64,000 nucleotides of DNA from a virus: positions 21,547 to 85,546 of IMG/VR virus record IMGVR_UViG_3300032093_000068; one strand, written 5' to 3'. Below the pieces are notes generated by a model. It searched no databases. It was not told the origin of the DNA and saw only the letters and a list, made by a program, of their open reading frames with translations. Both the position numbers and the translations under genes were made by a program. Within the stretch, counting starts at the first letter, position 1; each line of letters opens with the position of its first letter. Shown in pieces: positions 17,130 to 26,229 of this stretch.

Positions 17130-18619
17130 TTTTTATTAACAATTTGAAATTTAATTTGTCTTTTATAAGTATTAACTTCACCATTTATTTCTAATTTTAT
17201 ATCAATGAAATATTCGTTTGGTATTTTATCTCTTGTGTCAAAAATAAAATAGTATTCGGTTGGCGTTTTATTAATTTGTGTCCAATCTTGAACTTGAACC
17301 TCTGTTTGACCCTCCCTAACATAAACTCTATAAAATGCCCTGATTTTATTTAAAGGTTGGTTTGATGTATATTCTTTTTTTATTATAACACCAACTTTTC
17401 TGATATCCGTGTTAAGAATTTTTTCATCTTGTTTAATACCATAATAATCAAAACCATAAACTGAAGGATCATTGGTTGATGTTCCAATTGAAATTGACGA
17501 CGAATAAGGTCTTATAATCAATTCATTTTCTACGTTTGGTAATGGGACGCCATTTAACGAGATTCCGCTCCATACATCATTAAACGTGCAAGGAGACTTA
17601 TACCCCAATATGGCGGGTATTATAACTTCATATACTCCTTTTGTTTTTCTGCAAGTTGTAAGTGAAGTTAATCCTGAAATCGGGTCACCCGAACTATCAA
17701 AAATTGTAACATAAGGATTTGAATCCAAATTAACCGGATTTCCATCATCATAAACATAAAGATATAACTTATTTGCTTTTCCTAATGCAAATAAATCTCT
17801 ATCATCTTGTATTAAATCATCATACGATGTTAGCAAATATGGTTCATAAAAAGTTTGAGTGTGGCGTGTAAAAAATTCAACCGAATAATAATTTGTGGTT
17901 GCGGTGAAATTCTCAATATTTGGGGTGTATGCAATTCCCCAACCTGTTACACCTGTAATTGTTCCATTTAAAATTCCGTTTATTTCATCTGTCATATCAA
18001 ATGAAATGTTCTCATTTCCGAATTCAAAGTGCTGATGATCAATGATTGTAAGGGCTGAATAATTTAAACCAGTTTGAGCGGTCAAAGAATTTGAATTATC
18101 ATAAATTCCCGGATTTGACCAACTATATGTTGTTTTTCTTGCAAACCAATTTGATGGATTTATAGAATAGTTAGATAAATCATTATCCAATAAATTCAAA
18201 TCAACTTGCGTTTCTAAGTTTATATTTTTTCCAATACCTTCGTCCCAAGTTTGGGGGTCTCCTGTATCTCCTGAAGATAGGGGTATTCTAAATAAAAACA
18301 AATCAAATGAGGTTGCTCTTGTTAGATAATCAAAAAACCTTTTTTGATTTATAAGGTCTTTTTCAAAAGTTGCGGTATTTGTTATTATCAATGTGTGTGT
18401 CATTGAACTTGTGCAACCTGTCTGAATTAGACCGTCATTTATTTTAGATTTTAACAAATCTAAATTAATATCAAAAATAAACCTTGAGTACGTATATCTC
18501 GGTTCATTTAAATTTTCTAACCCATATACAAGTTCTGCTATGGGTTCTTGACCTGCATTTACAAATGAATTAAGAAAAATTGTATTATTTTTACTGAAAT
18601 AAGAATTATTTATAGACAT
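17126..18619 (-). CDS. Probable virion (tail or baseplate) protein with beta-sandwich domains
   Basis: This 497-residue protein is rich in Asn, Thr, Ser, Tyr and beta-strand-like segments, with no enzyme motif. The central part (FDMTDEINGILNGTITGVTG, then an EFFTRHTQTFYEP segment) resembles carbohydrate-binding-like beta-sandwich modules of the DNRLRE type. The C-terminal part (AFYRVYVREGQTEVQVQDW and following) looks immunoglobulin-like. I infer a tail or baseplate structural role from composition and from the adjacent gp5-like gene. It heads its own unit: a GATATTTATA motif lies 15 bases upstream of its ATG. It overlaps the next leftward gene by 4 bases. Exact identity is unknown. Confidence 0.65.
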   Translation of the reverse strand: MSINNSYFSKNNTIFLNSFVNAGQEPIAELVYGLENLNEPRYTYSRFIFDINLDLLKSKINDGLIQTGCTSSMTHTLIITNTATFEKDLINQKRFFDYLTRATSFDLFLFRIPLSSGDTGDPQTWDEGIGKNINLETQVDLNLLDNDLSNYSINPSNWFARKTTYSWSNPGIYDNSNSLTAQTGLNYSALTIIDHQHFEFGNENISFDMTDEINGILNGTITGVTGWGIAYTPNIENFTATTNYYSVEFFTRHTQTFYEPYLLTSYDDLIQDDRDLFALGKANKLYLYVYDDGNPVNLDSNPYVTIFDSSGDPISGLTSLTTCRKTKGVYEVIIPAILGYKSPCTFNDVWSGISLNGVPLPNVENELIIRPYSSSISIGTSTNDPSVYGFDYYGIKQDEKILNTDIRKVGVIIKKEYTSNQPLNKIRAFYRVYVREGQTEVQVQDWTQINKTPTEYYFIFDTRDKIPNEYFIDIKLEINGEVNTYKRQIKFQIVNKK

Positions 18620-18633
18620 TTCAAAAGTTTATC

Positions 18634-18641
18634 TATAAATA
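18634..18641 (-). promoter_or_regulatory. Leftward late-promoter-like motif GATATTTATA
   Basis: Read leftward, the motif ends 14 bases before the ATG at 18619, almost the same spacing as rightward copies at 8718 and 14695. The intergenic gap is only 37 bases. The orientation switch with the gene supports a directional element. Confidence 0.5.
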
Positions 18642-18656
18642 TCATTTAAACACGAA

Positions 18657-20231
18657 TTAATTAATTCTTATTTGCTGATTTAAAATTGTGTTTGGAGCGT
18701 CCAAAAGTTTTTGTAAAATTTGAGCAGATTGGGTTCCATCTTGACCTACAGGAACTGCAGCCAATCCGTGATATGGATGAACGTGAGATAATAAAAACTT
18801 AACGATTAATTCTATCAAATCCATCATTTTTTCACCTCTAATTAAAGGTTCGGTTTTTGATTCAATATCTAAATAGACATCTGGCGATATTCCATAAATT
18901 GTATCTTTTAAATTTATTTTAAGATCACCAATTTGAGTATCGTGAGATAGTAGATAAAGTTTTTGGGCTCCTAATGACCCAATTGTTATATTTTGATTTG
19001 AATCTATAATGGGGGTTACTTTTTCTGTTTTAATTTTAAGTAAAGGTCCTAATGTATCTTTTGCAGAAACAATACCAAATCCAAAAGAATTTGATCCTTC
19101 AATTAATCCAACTTTTTGATAAATTGAGTATAGGTTATTTGACTCAACTGGTCCTCCTGCAGCATCCACCATTTTATTATAAAAATTTGGGTGGGGTCTA
19201 TATGCAAACGGAAACTGTTTTCCTGATTCTGGTCTGAAAGGAATTGTTGTAAATCCAGGGATATCAATTAACCCATTATTTAGTCCTCTAACATATTCGT
19301 TAATTAACTTAACTACCTCAACTGATGATTTAGCTTGGAAGAAAATACTGGCCGGTAATTTAACCCCTTTCCAATTTTCAACATCAGTATCAACTTTGAA
19401 ATCTTTTGAGTTAACAGTTTCAGGTAAACCTTTTTTATTTATGTTGTATAAGTATATATTTCCTGTAAAGGAGTCAGCTTGATTTTCAGGGTTTATGATA
19501 TCATACTCAATTAGTAATATGAGTTTTTGAACGTCAGTTATAATTCTTGTTTGAGATGTTTGTTCTCCTTTTGTTTTTGTTGTTGTAAATCTGGCCAAGT
19601 CCAAAAACGCTCTTTTTTCATTTGATGTTGGTAAAGTCGTGGTTGGTCCGACCAAATCATTTGTTTTACCCGCCCTTAGTAAAGATCTATCTTGTTGTAA
19701 AATTAAATCAGCAGTTCCTCTACCCAAAATAGCATTATCTTCAGGTTCAGGAAAAACCCCAAAAGTTTCTTTTGGTATTTGACCACCAACTTCTTTTAAG
19801 AATTTTTGAGTTTTATAATTTTCACCACCTGATGAATTTGTTTTAGTTTGGGTTTCCGATTCAAAAATTGTGGATAACGGAGTGGATGGCGACGCTGGTA
19901 AATAAAACCTATTTCTATCAGAAAGATATCTTGACTGAGATGAAGGGTCTTGAACGTAAGGATAAAATATATAAACTAACTCATCCTTTTTTGGTGTAAT
20001 ATTTGTGTAAAACGGTAATAAAGGTAAAATTACAAATGGATCATTTTCTTTCCATTGACAAATTTGTTTTACATTAGTTTCTACTTCTGTAATATCTTTA
20101 CAACCGCTAGGTACAGATTCTTTGATATCATCAAGTAATTCGATTTTTGGTAAAACTCTTAACCTACCTAATCTTAAAGGGTCATCACTATCTAATACCC
20201 TACCCTCAAATATTATTTTACCCTGCACCAT
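18657..20231 (-). CDS. Baseplate hub/spike-type protein with gp5-like OB fold
   Basis: The 524-residue protein begins with an oligonucleotide-binding-fold segment typical of gp5/gpV spike and hub proteins: GRVLDSDDPLRLGRLRVLP, then DPFVILPLLPFYTNITPKK and DELVYIFYPY. The C-terminal end (LIELIVKFLLSHVHPYHG, then an LDAPNTILNQQIRIN segment) resembles the region that precedes or replaces the spike stem. No lysozyme catalytic motif is visible, unlike T4 gp5. The separate tail-lysozyme domain of gene 1-1146 might supply that activity, which is inference. The ATG overlaps the end of the small coiled-coil gene by 14 bases. It probably sits at the centre of the baseplate. Confidence 0.75.
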   Translation of the reverse strand: MVQGKIIFEGRVLDSDDPLRLGRLRVLPKIELLDDIKESVPSGCKDITEVETNVKQICQWKENDPFVILPLLPFYTNITPKKDELVYIFYPYVQDPSSQSRYLSDRNRFYLPASPSTPLSTIFESETQTKTNSSGGENYKTQKFLKEVGGQIPKETFGVFPEPEDNAILGRGTADLILQQDRSLLRAGKTNDLVGPTTTLPTSNEKRAFLDLARFTTTKTKGEQTSQTRIITDVQKLILLIEYDIINPENQADSFTGNIYLYNINKKGLPETVNSKDFKVDTDVENWKGVKLPASIFFQAKSSVEVVKLINEYVRGLNNGLIDIPGFTTIPFRPESGKQFPFAYRPHPNFYNKMVDAAGGPVESNNLYSIYQKVGLIEGSNSFGFGIVSAKDTLGPLLKIKTEKVTPIIDSNQNITIGSLGAQKLYLLSHDTQIGDLKINLKDTIYGISPDVYLDIESKTEPLIRGEKMMDLIELIVKFLLSHVHPYHGLAAVPVGQDGTQSAQILQKLLDAPNTILNQQIRIN

Positions 20232-20418
20232 TTTGTCTTTTCTGATATTCCTTTAATATTTTATTATAGTTAGATTCTATATTATCTAAATGATGAGTTA
20301 AAGTTATTATACCATTTTTTGTTCTATCAAACTCTGAATTTAAATAATCCATAGCTTTAACCAAATCCTTATTTGATTTATTTTGATAATCTGATAGTAT
20401 TTCTTCTAAGTTTTCCAT
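20218..20418 (-). CDS. Small coiled-coil protein, 66 aa
   Basis: This highly charged helical protein (starts MENLEEILSDYQNKSNKD) has heptad-like spacing of Leu/Ile, suggesting a coiled coil. It lies between a large virion protein and the gp5-like gene, overlapping the latter by 14 bases and starting 3 bases after the former's stop. It may be a small baseplate component or chaperone. No family was recognised. Confidence 0.6.
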   Translation of the reverse strand: MENLEEILSDYQNKSNKDLVKAMDYLNSEFDRTKNGIITLTHHLDNIESNYNKILKEYQKRQNGAG

Positions 20419-20420
20419 TT

Positions 20421-22307
20421 TTAAACAAATTTACTAGCCCATTGTTTTGGAAGAGTTGGTCCTGCCGCATTAATAAGTGGAGGAATTACTATTTCATTCT
20501 TACCGTTTGCCCATAATTCATTAGCTTGCCCTTTTAATTCGGCGTAATTAGCGACAAGTCCTAAATTAGGGCTACCATCTGGTAATGGACCTGTTGGTAA
20601 TCCCAATTTTTGTAATTCAGAAATACTATTGACAAATGCTCTTTCTACTGAATAACCTGGCAATAACGGCGCCGCAAATAACAAAGGGGCCGGAATTAAA
20701 TTACCTCCAATACCGGGTAATTTAAGTAAAGCAAGTATTTGATCTAAAATATTTTTACACTGTCTCCAGTCTTGTATTATTTTAATTATCTGAATTAAAA
20801 TAGCCACCAAATTCAAAATCATCGCATATTTCTTTAAAGATTTTTCTCTTGATAAATCAGATGCAATACTTCTTATTAAAGTAACAATTTCTCTTTTGAC
20901 TATTTTGAATAATTCTCTTATAAATAAACCTCCAATTTTTGAAACAATACCAACAAAAAAACCTTTATATTTTTTGGTAAATTCTTCCATTGAATTAATA
21001 TCTACTTCTGCTTGTAATGATTTTAACATTATCATAAATCCTAAAAATATTTTAGGTCCAAATATTGAAGTTATTAATGATATTGGGAGTTTAAATATTG
21101 CAGAAAAATCGAAACTTAATTTGAAAGAAGCGTTAAGTTGTAATCCAAATCCTGAATTTTCTGTAAATGTGTTTGTTATATTATCAAACGCCGAAATTAA
21201 TTCATTATCATTATCCTCATCTATAAAATTTAATTGATCTATGGCTTCTACGATTTGTAATGAATTCACAGGAAATTTAACATTATCACAACCTTCAAAT
21301 TCAACCGCTCTATTTTGTATATTATATACTTCTTGATCAATCGCTAATAAATCAACCTCATTAAATTCAAAAAAATCATCATCTAAATTGTCTAATTCAC
21401 CTGTTTTGGCAACACCGCTAACATCAATTTCGTTTCTCGTGTCAAAACATAAACCAAGAACTCTAGCCATTATTCTTCCGAATTTAGAATTATCTTTTGT
21501 ACCATTAACACCTAAATTTAATTCTGCCGAAATACAACCCGTTATTGCGTTCATAAGTTCGGAAATTACCACATTAAATTCAACAAAAGACATTCTTTTG
21601 TAATAATCTCTTAAAAAAAAAACAATTTTATTTGGTGCGTTTTGTCTATTGAACAAAACTACTTTGAAAAAGTCGCCTGGTTGTCCTTGGTCGTCTTGCT
21701 GTTCGTAAGATATGTCAAATAAATCTTGACCTGAGGCTCCTTTAAATTTATAAGGAAGTCCTTGATCAAGTATTCTTTGACGTAATTGACGGTTCATTGG
21801 ATATTTAAAATCACCAGTGTTAAGGTTTTTTTGTCTTTCGTATTTTGTTTTTCCTACTTTTGATTCGGGATCTATTTTAAGGTTACCTTTAAAATCTACG
21901 TTTTTTACCTTAATGTATAGTGTTCGATTGCCGTCATATGTTTGTTGTTGTGAGCAACCAAGTAATTTAACTATTTCATCAACGACTATTTGTTCAATAT
22001 CTGGTTTTATTGTTTTGATTGATTTTAATAAAACTCCTTTTAAGTATTTTGTTGAAGATAAACCGCTACCCCTATTCGATAAAATAAGTTTTATTAATTG
22101 TTGGAATTGACCCTCAACTTCTTTTTGCAATCTGTTTTTTTGATCTTCAATACTTTTTAAACCGTTTGCGATGCCACTATTAGCAGGTTCCGTTGAGCTA
22201 TTCGCTTTTGCGGACAAGGATTTTATGTCTCCTTTTATTTGGCGAAATGTTTTTAAACTGGATATTTGTGTTTGCGCGTCGCCATAACCTTTTGCTAAAT
22301 CTGCCAT
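20421..22307 (-). CDS. Large virion-type protein with hydrophobic C-terminal half
   Basis: This 628-residue protein of unknown family has a helical, Gln/Lys-rich N-terminus (about 1-75). A mixed region follows (SYEQQDDQGQPGDFFKVVLF; DYYKRMSFVEFNVVISELM). Its C-terminal half carries several hydrophobic stretches (FSAIFKLPISLITSIFG; KIFLGFMIMLKSLQ; YAMILNLVAILIQIIKII; NLIPAPLLFAAPLLPGY). Several could be membrane-active or buried helices. In a tail/baseplate neighbourhood this could be a hub, tape-measure-like or ejection protein, but no specific evidence separates these. It starts 1 base after the stop of the 120-residue gene upstream. Confidence 0.65.
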   Translation of the reverse strand: MADLAKGYGDAQTQISSLKTFRQIKGDIKSLSAKANSSTEPANSGIANGLKSIEDQKNRLQKEVEGQFQQLIKLILSNRGSGLSSTKYLKGVLLKSIKTIKPDIEQIVVDEIVKLLGCSQQQTYDGNRTLYIKVKNVDFKGNLKIDPESKVGKTKYERQKNLNTGDFKYPMNRQLRQRILDQGLPYKFKGASGQDLFDISYEQQDDQGQPGDFFKVVLFNRQNAPNKIVFFLRDYYKRMSFVEFNVVISELMNAITGCISAELNLGVNGTKDNSKFGRIMARVLGLCFDTRNEIDVSGVAKTGELDNLDDDFFEFNEVDLLAIDQEVYNIQNRAVEFEGCDNVKFPVNSLQIVEAIDQLNFIDEDNDNELISAFDNITNTFTENSGFGLQLNASFKLSFDFSAIFKLPISLITSIFGPKIFLGFMIMLKSLQAEVDINSMEEFTKKYKGFFVGIVSKIGGLFIRELFKIVKREIVTLIRSIASDLSREKSLKKYAMILNLVAILIQIIKIIQDWRQCKNILDQILALLKLPGIGGNLIPAPLLFAAPLLPGYSVERAFVNSISELQKLGLPTGPLPDGSPNLGLVANYAELKGQANELWANGKNEIVIPPLINAAGPTLPKQWASKFV

Positions 22308-22308
22308 T

Positions 22309-22671
22309 TTACTTTAATTTAAATGTTTTGTTAGATTCAATATCCTTTTTTATCAAATTATCAATTAGGTCATCATCCATATCTGATATTGAGAAACTTT
22401 CTTCATTATTTGAAGATTTTTCCCAAATGGATGATTGCAACTTTGAAAGTTGAAGTTTTTTTTCTACACAGTCGTTGATGATTTTTTGTTGTTTTTCAAT
22501 TACAGGACCGATCAGAGTCATATCTTCAGGATCTTTCATCATTGACAACATCTTATTTTGAATTCTTAATGCTGTACTTCTTTGTTCAACAAGTTCGTTA
22601 TAGATTTCTTGCATTAACGAGAGCATTGACTCTTTAGTTAATTCTATTTTCTTTTTTTGAGGTCTAGACAT
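22309..22671 (-). CDS. Small helical protein, 120 aa, first gene of the tail unit
   Basis: This Lys/Glu/Met-rich protein is predicted to be almost wholly alpha-helical (KIELTKESMLSLMQEIYNEL near the N-terminus; coiled-coil-like middle). No family was recognised. A leftward TATTTATA motif ends only 3 bases before its ATG. If that motif is a promoter -10 element, the mRNA would start within or at the gene, so either the start is leaderless or the true start is internal; the next Met codons are near residues 15 and 18. It precedes the large hydrophobic virion protein and may be its assembly partner. Confidence 0.6.
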   Translation of the reverse strand: MSRPQKKKIELTKESMLSLMQEIYNELVEQRSTALRIQNKMLSMMKDPEDMTLIGPVIEKQQKIINDCVEKKLQLSKLQSSIWEKSSNNEESFSISDMDDDLIDNLIKKDIESNKTFKLK

Positions 22672-22674
22672 ATT

Positions 22675-22682
22675 TATAAATA
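22675..22682 (-). promoter_or_regulatory. Leftward late-promoter-like motif GGATATTTATA
   Basis: The motif fills the 13-base gap between the sigma-factor gene and the next gene. It ends 3 bases before ATG 22671, an unusually short distance, similar to that before ATG 52709. Confidence 0.4.
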
Positions 22683-22684
22683 TC

Positions 22685-23428
22685 CTATTTAACTATATTT
22701 TGCAACAAATCGTTGTAAGCCTTTTTATATTTTTTAAGACAAATTCTTATTTCTTTTGTTGATAAATTTGTCATTTCTCTAAGTGAGAGTAAAATAACAT
22801 TCTTATTAAATTTATTATTATCTGAACTAATAAAGATATTGTTGTAGTTTATGAATATTTCATATAATGATTCACCCAACTTTTTTTCGTTGTCTGTTAA
22901 ATTATTTTCTTGTAAGATTTCATATAACTTATCTAAAAAACCGTTTATAATATCCTCGATTTCTATGGTATCTGAATCAAGATAATAAATTAAATCCTCC
23001 CTTGCTTCATTTTCTAAATCACTTGAAATGTCTTCATATGATATTTTTCGGTTCATATCCTTTTGGTCTTTTATAATTTGACCCATAAGATAATTTTTAC
23101 ATATTGTTCCGAAATACGAATACGCCTTTTTTTCTTTTGATGGTTTAAATTTTTCAATTTTTGTCATCAAAAAAGAATGGGTATCCGCATGAATTTCATT
23201 AAAATCCATATCTTTTCTGTATAATTTATATCGTCTTATAATTGACGATATCATTTTGTCCAAAGGTTTTCTCAAAGATTGGTTATAAATTTTGTTTTTT
23301 TCTTCAAATGTTGAAGCTGACAAATATAACCTTACAGCGGATTCTTCTTTTTCGTCAAAATAGTTATCAGAATTTTTCTTTTTGGATTTTCTTTTTGTTT
23401 CATTGACCGTGTCTGCACTTAACGTCAT
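22685..23428 (-). CDS. Late-transcription RNA polymerase sigma factor (T4 gp55-like)
   Basis: This protein would direct host RNA polymerase to phage late promoters. It has 247 residues, slightly longer than T4 gp55 (185). The region-2-like part reads MISSIIRRYKLYRKDMDFNE, then HSFLMTKIEKFKPSKEKKAY and SYFGTICKNYLMGQIIKDQK, the pattern of sigma region 2 in this divergent family. The C-terminal part has a helix-turn-helix-like segment (LREMTNLSTKEIRICLKKYK). The N-terminal 30 residues are basic. Its ATG overlaps the stop of the upstream glycosyltransferase gene by one base. A recurrent TATTTATA motif ahead of many genes in this window is its candidate target. The family call is from motif pattern and T4-like context. 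Confidence 0.8.
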   Translation of the reverse strand: MTLSADTVNETKRKSKKKNSDNYFDEKEESAVRLYLSASTFEEKNKIYNQSLRKPLDKMISSIIRRYKLYRKDMDFNEIHADTHSFLMTKIEKFKPSKEKKAYSYFGTICKNYLMGQIIKDQKDMNRKISYEDISSDLENEAREDLIYYLDSDTIEIEDIINGFLDKLYEILQENNLTDNEKKLGESLYEIFINYNNIFISSDNNKFNKNVILLSLREMTNLSTKEIRICLKKYKKAYNDLLQNIVK

Positions 23429-24234
23429 TAAACAGTTTGTGGTTCATATTTTATTTGTCTATCAACAGTGAATAAATATTCTTTCTTTGCCGAATCAATC
23501 CAAAATTTGATTTCATCGGGAACCATTACTTCAGTTCCATTTTTATAATTCCAAAAAATTGATCCTTCTCTGAGATTAACATGTTTATATCCGATTTTCG
23601 GAATAGACATAATCTTTATTGAATTATGTGTCATTCTTAACATAAATTCATAAACAAATGTCAATTTGAATGATGGTTTAAATTTGCCATATCTTTCAAA
23701 TACAGATTTTTTAATTACCATACCTGATGATTGAAAGTTTTGATAATTCTGTAGAATTTCATTATTTAAAATTCCAATATCTGATGTAAAGTTTGTGGCA
23801 AATGTCGCTTCGTTTGTAAATCCGGCAAATACACCTTTGTTATCGATGTCAACAACAATTGGTAAAAATGCGTCAACATCTTTATATGCGTTAACATATA
23901 CTGCGACATTTTTGAACCATATACTTGAATACTCATCATCAAATTCAAAAAATGATACCCACTCTGAACTAGAATTCTCAACTCCAAAATTTATTTGAGC
24001 AGCATAATTTGGTTCATTAGTCCATACAAGTTTTTTAACATTAATTTCACCAAAATCATATCCTTCAATTGCGCTGACCAAAGTATCCTCGTCTGTATGA
24101 ACTATGATAAGTTCGTTAAATGGTAATTTTTGTGTTTTTAAAGATGTAATCGCTTTGTCAAAAAGTTCGGAAAAATCTTTAACTCTTGCAGATTTGATCG
24201 GCAATATAACCGATAAATTTAATTTTTGATCCAT
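23428..24234 (-). CDS. Family 2 glycosyltransferase
   Basis: This GT-A fold enzyme would transfer a sugar from a nucleotide sugar. The N-terminus LNLSVILPIKSARVKDFSEL is the first Rossmann-like strand. The FFEFDDEY segment supplies the acidic metal/nucleotide-binding motif. SSGMVIKKSVFERYGKF is typical of the acceptor-side region of GT2 enzymes. At 268 residues it is a single catalytic domain without a membrane anchor. It is the first of the long leftward glycan series and overlaps the sigma gene by one base. The sugar and the acceptor cannot be read from sequence. Confidence 0.8.
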   Translation of the reverse strand: MDQKLNLSVILPIKSARVKDFSELFDKAITSLKTQKLPFNELIIVHTDEDTLVSAIEGYDFGEINVKKLVWTNEPNYAAQINFGVENSSSEWVSFFEFDDEYSSIWFKNVAVYVNAYKDVDAFLPIVVDIDNKGVFAGFTNEATFATNFTSDIGILNNEILQNYQNFQSSGMVIKKSVFERYGKFKPSFKLTFVYEFMLRMTHNSIKIMSIPKIGYKHVNLREGSIFWNYKNGTEVMVPDEIKFWIDSAKKEYLFTVDRQIKYEPQTV

Positions 24235-24237
24235 ATT

Positions 24238-25296
24238 TTAAGTCGTTTCAATTTTAGTTAATTGTTCTTGGAATGGTTCCAATCTTGTTTGAATATATTT
24301 TGAGAATAATTCTATAATATCGTTTTCGTATTTTGCATAATCTGAATATTTGCTTGCAGTTTTTTCAATGTTCTGATAAAGCTCCTCACTTATATTATCT
24401 TCAAGCCAGTTATGCAAAAAGTCAGAAACAAAATCAACAATTTGATTATGGTCTCTGAGCCAAACTCCGTTATCTTCATTCATCCATTCAGGAAATAAGT
24501 TTGGTATTTTACCGATAACAGGAATTCCAACTTTCATAGATTCAAGTGGAAATGTTCCAAATCCACTTGTCGGGTCAATCCATACAGATAAAAAGCAGTC
24601 CTTCAAAGCACTTGCAAATTCTTTCTCAGATAGACCTCTCATATCTCGAAACGTTACCCAACGATATTGGGGGTATTTTAAATAAAAAGTTTTAATGAGG
24701 GTCATAGTATCACGCTGATCTCTTGTGTGAATTGCAATTATTGGTTTTGCCGGCAATTCTTGTTTTACGAAAACATCAGAAATAACAGGAGATAAAATAT
24801 CAAAAGATATTCCTTTCATAATTGATGAAACATATTGCTTTTGATCCTCGGATGTTGTAATACATTTTGTAAAACCAAATTGAGACCAAGTTTGACCTGG
24901 CTGCAAAGTTTCCAAAACGTGGTCATAAGCTTGACATAAAACAATTTTTGCGCAAGGCAAATTTGTTAACTGAGGCATCACAAAGCCATATAATTCAGGA
25001 ATTATAATAAAATCTTCGGGTGATACTTCCAAATTTTGACCTTCAATCGCTCGGTGGGGAAGTTCTTCCATAAATTCGTTACCTAACCAATTAGCCACGC
25101 CAGAATAATCAGGTTTCTCATGCAAAATAATAGGATTAAATCCGTTATTTTTTAATGTATAGGCTATTCTATAAATGTTTGCAATAGAAGCCCTCGCATT
25201 TCCTTTGGTGTCTTGCACCATAAAATAAATCCTTGCCGATTTATTTTTCAAGTTCTCAATGGATTTTTCTAATTTTTGAATTTGTTCTTGAGTCAT
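24238..25296 (-). CDS. GT-B fold glycosyltransferase
   Basis: The 352-residue protein has a GT-B layout. The N-terminal Rossmann half carries RIYFMVQDTKGNARASIANI and IIIPELYGFVMPQL. The C-terminal half carries PIIAIHTRDQRDTM and FGTFPLESMKVGIPVIGKIP, the typical glycosyltransferase 4-like segment with an acidic residue in the donor site (PLESM). It has no membrane segment. Four bases separate it from the next leftward gene. Donor and acceptor are unknown. It resembles glycosyltransferases found in other large phages. Confidence 0.75.
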   Translation of the reverse strand: MTQEQIQKLEKSIENLKNKSARIYFMVQDTKGNARASIANIYRIAYTLKNNGFNPIILHEKPDYSGVANWLGNEFMEELPHRAIEGQNLEVSPEDFIIIPELYGFVMPQLTNLPCAKIVLCQAYDHVLETLQPGQTWSQFGFTKCITTSEDQKQYVSSIMKGISFDILSPVISDVFVKQELPAKPIIAIHTRDQRDTMTLIKTFYLKYPQYRWVTFRDMRGLSEKEFASALKDCFLSVWIDPTSGFGTFPLESMKVGIPVIGKIPNLFPEWMNEDNGVWLRDHNQIVDFVSDFLHNWLEDNISEELYQNIEKTASKYSDYAKYENDIIELFSKYIQTRLEPFQEQLTKIETT

Positions 25297-25298
25297 GT

Positions 25299-25562
25299 TT
25301 AATATTTATTTATTAGTTTTTTATTCAATAGCGAATTAAACGCCAATTTAAAAGGTATTGTAAGACCATTTCCTCCTTTTAAACCCAATGATTCATCAAT
25401 TTCTTCATCTTCGGTCATCAAAACTTCCAACATCATTTTAACCGATTCATATTTTATAACATTGATATGAACATCGGAATCTCCACTTGATGAGGTTATA
25501 TTGATGTACTTTTCAACCTGATCAATGTCAATGTAATAATTTTCATTAAAAATTTTAAACAT
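25299..25562 (-). CDS. Small hypothetical protein, 87 aa
   Basis: This acidic 87-residue protein (starts MFKIFNENYYIDIDQVEKYI) has predicted strands at its start and a helical end. No motif was recognised. It is packed between a glycosyltransferase (2-base gap downstream) and the HAD-like gene (4-base gap upstream), so it belongs to the same transcript as PhoH. There is no clue to its function. Confidence 0.55.
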   Translation of the reverse strand: MFKIFNENYYIDIDQVEKYINITSSSGDSDVHINVIKYESVKMMLEVLMTEDEEIDESLGLKGGNGLTIPFKLAFNSLLNKKLINKY

Positions 25563-25566
25563 ATTA

Positions 25567-26229
25567 TTATTGTTTTAAAATTTCTTCCAATATAGGGTCA
25601 AACTCTTTTAAAGTACTTATTGTATATTGTGAAGAAATGTGTTTATTATAGTTTGTTTCGTACTTTATTACAATTTTATTTTTAGGATAATTTAATAATA
25701 AGTCAGGATTTGCTGTAAGTAAAATATCAATTTCATTCCACATAGAATTAAGTGTTGTTTGAGAATAAAATTTTATTTTTTCTATCTGACAACCAAATTT
25801 TGATATAAAAAAAAGTGATGCGGGTTTTGATTTTCCTATTTCATCTGAAACAATCATTATCTCATTATCTTTTCTATATTTAAAATATATGTCTTGCAAA
25901 TCGTGGAATGTTGAATATTCTGAAGATGATGCGTGTCCAAAAATTGACATCGCGTGCTCTTCATACATAAATTCATAAAGATTTTCGTTTGATGGAAAAG
26001 AGAAATGGTCAAGCAAATTAAGTGACGTTACATCACTTTTGATTTCATATTTGAAATCATTTGAAATAATATCATCTGTAATTTCATCAAAATTATCTCC
26101 ATCAGAGTTTGATTCATAAAGTTTTTGTGGTGTGAGTTCGGCCTGCTCAACCATAAGTTTTTCATAAACTTGTTTGAACTTTCCTACCGTATCTCTTAAA
26201 ACTCCGTTTAATTCAATTGCAATTCTCAT
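25567..26229 (-). CDS. HAD-like protein lacking the catalytic aspartate pair
   Basis: The fold resembles haloacid-dehalogenase-type phosphatases. The N-terminal motif I reads IAIELNGVLRDT where active enzymes have DxDGT. Motif II is IMIVSDEIG, a Lys-Pro follows in GKSKPASLF, and the acidic motif is in NEIDILLTANPDLL. Both Asp residues of motif I are replaced (Glu and Asn), so phosphatase activity is unlikely by known HAD chemistry and a binding or regulatory role is more probable. It has 220 residues and overlaps the PhoH gene by 4 bases, suggesting a functional link with it. The fold call is from motifs only. Confidence 0.6.
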   Translation of the reverse strand: MRIAIELNGVLRDTVGKFKQVYEKLMVEQAELTPQKLYESNSDGDNFDEITDDIISNDFKYEIKSDVTSLNLLDHFSFPSNENLYEFMYEEHAMSIFGHASSSEYSTFHDLQDIYFKYRKDNEIMIVSDEIGKSKPASLFFISKFGCQIEKIKFYSQTTLNSMWNEIDILLTANPDLLLNYPKNKIVIKYETNYNKHISSQYTISTLKEFDPILEEILKQ

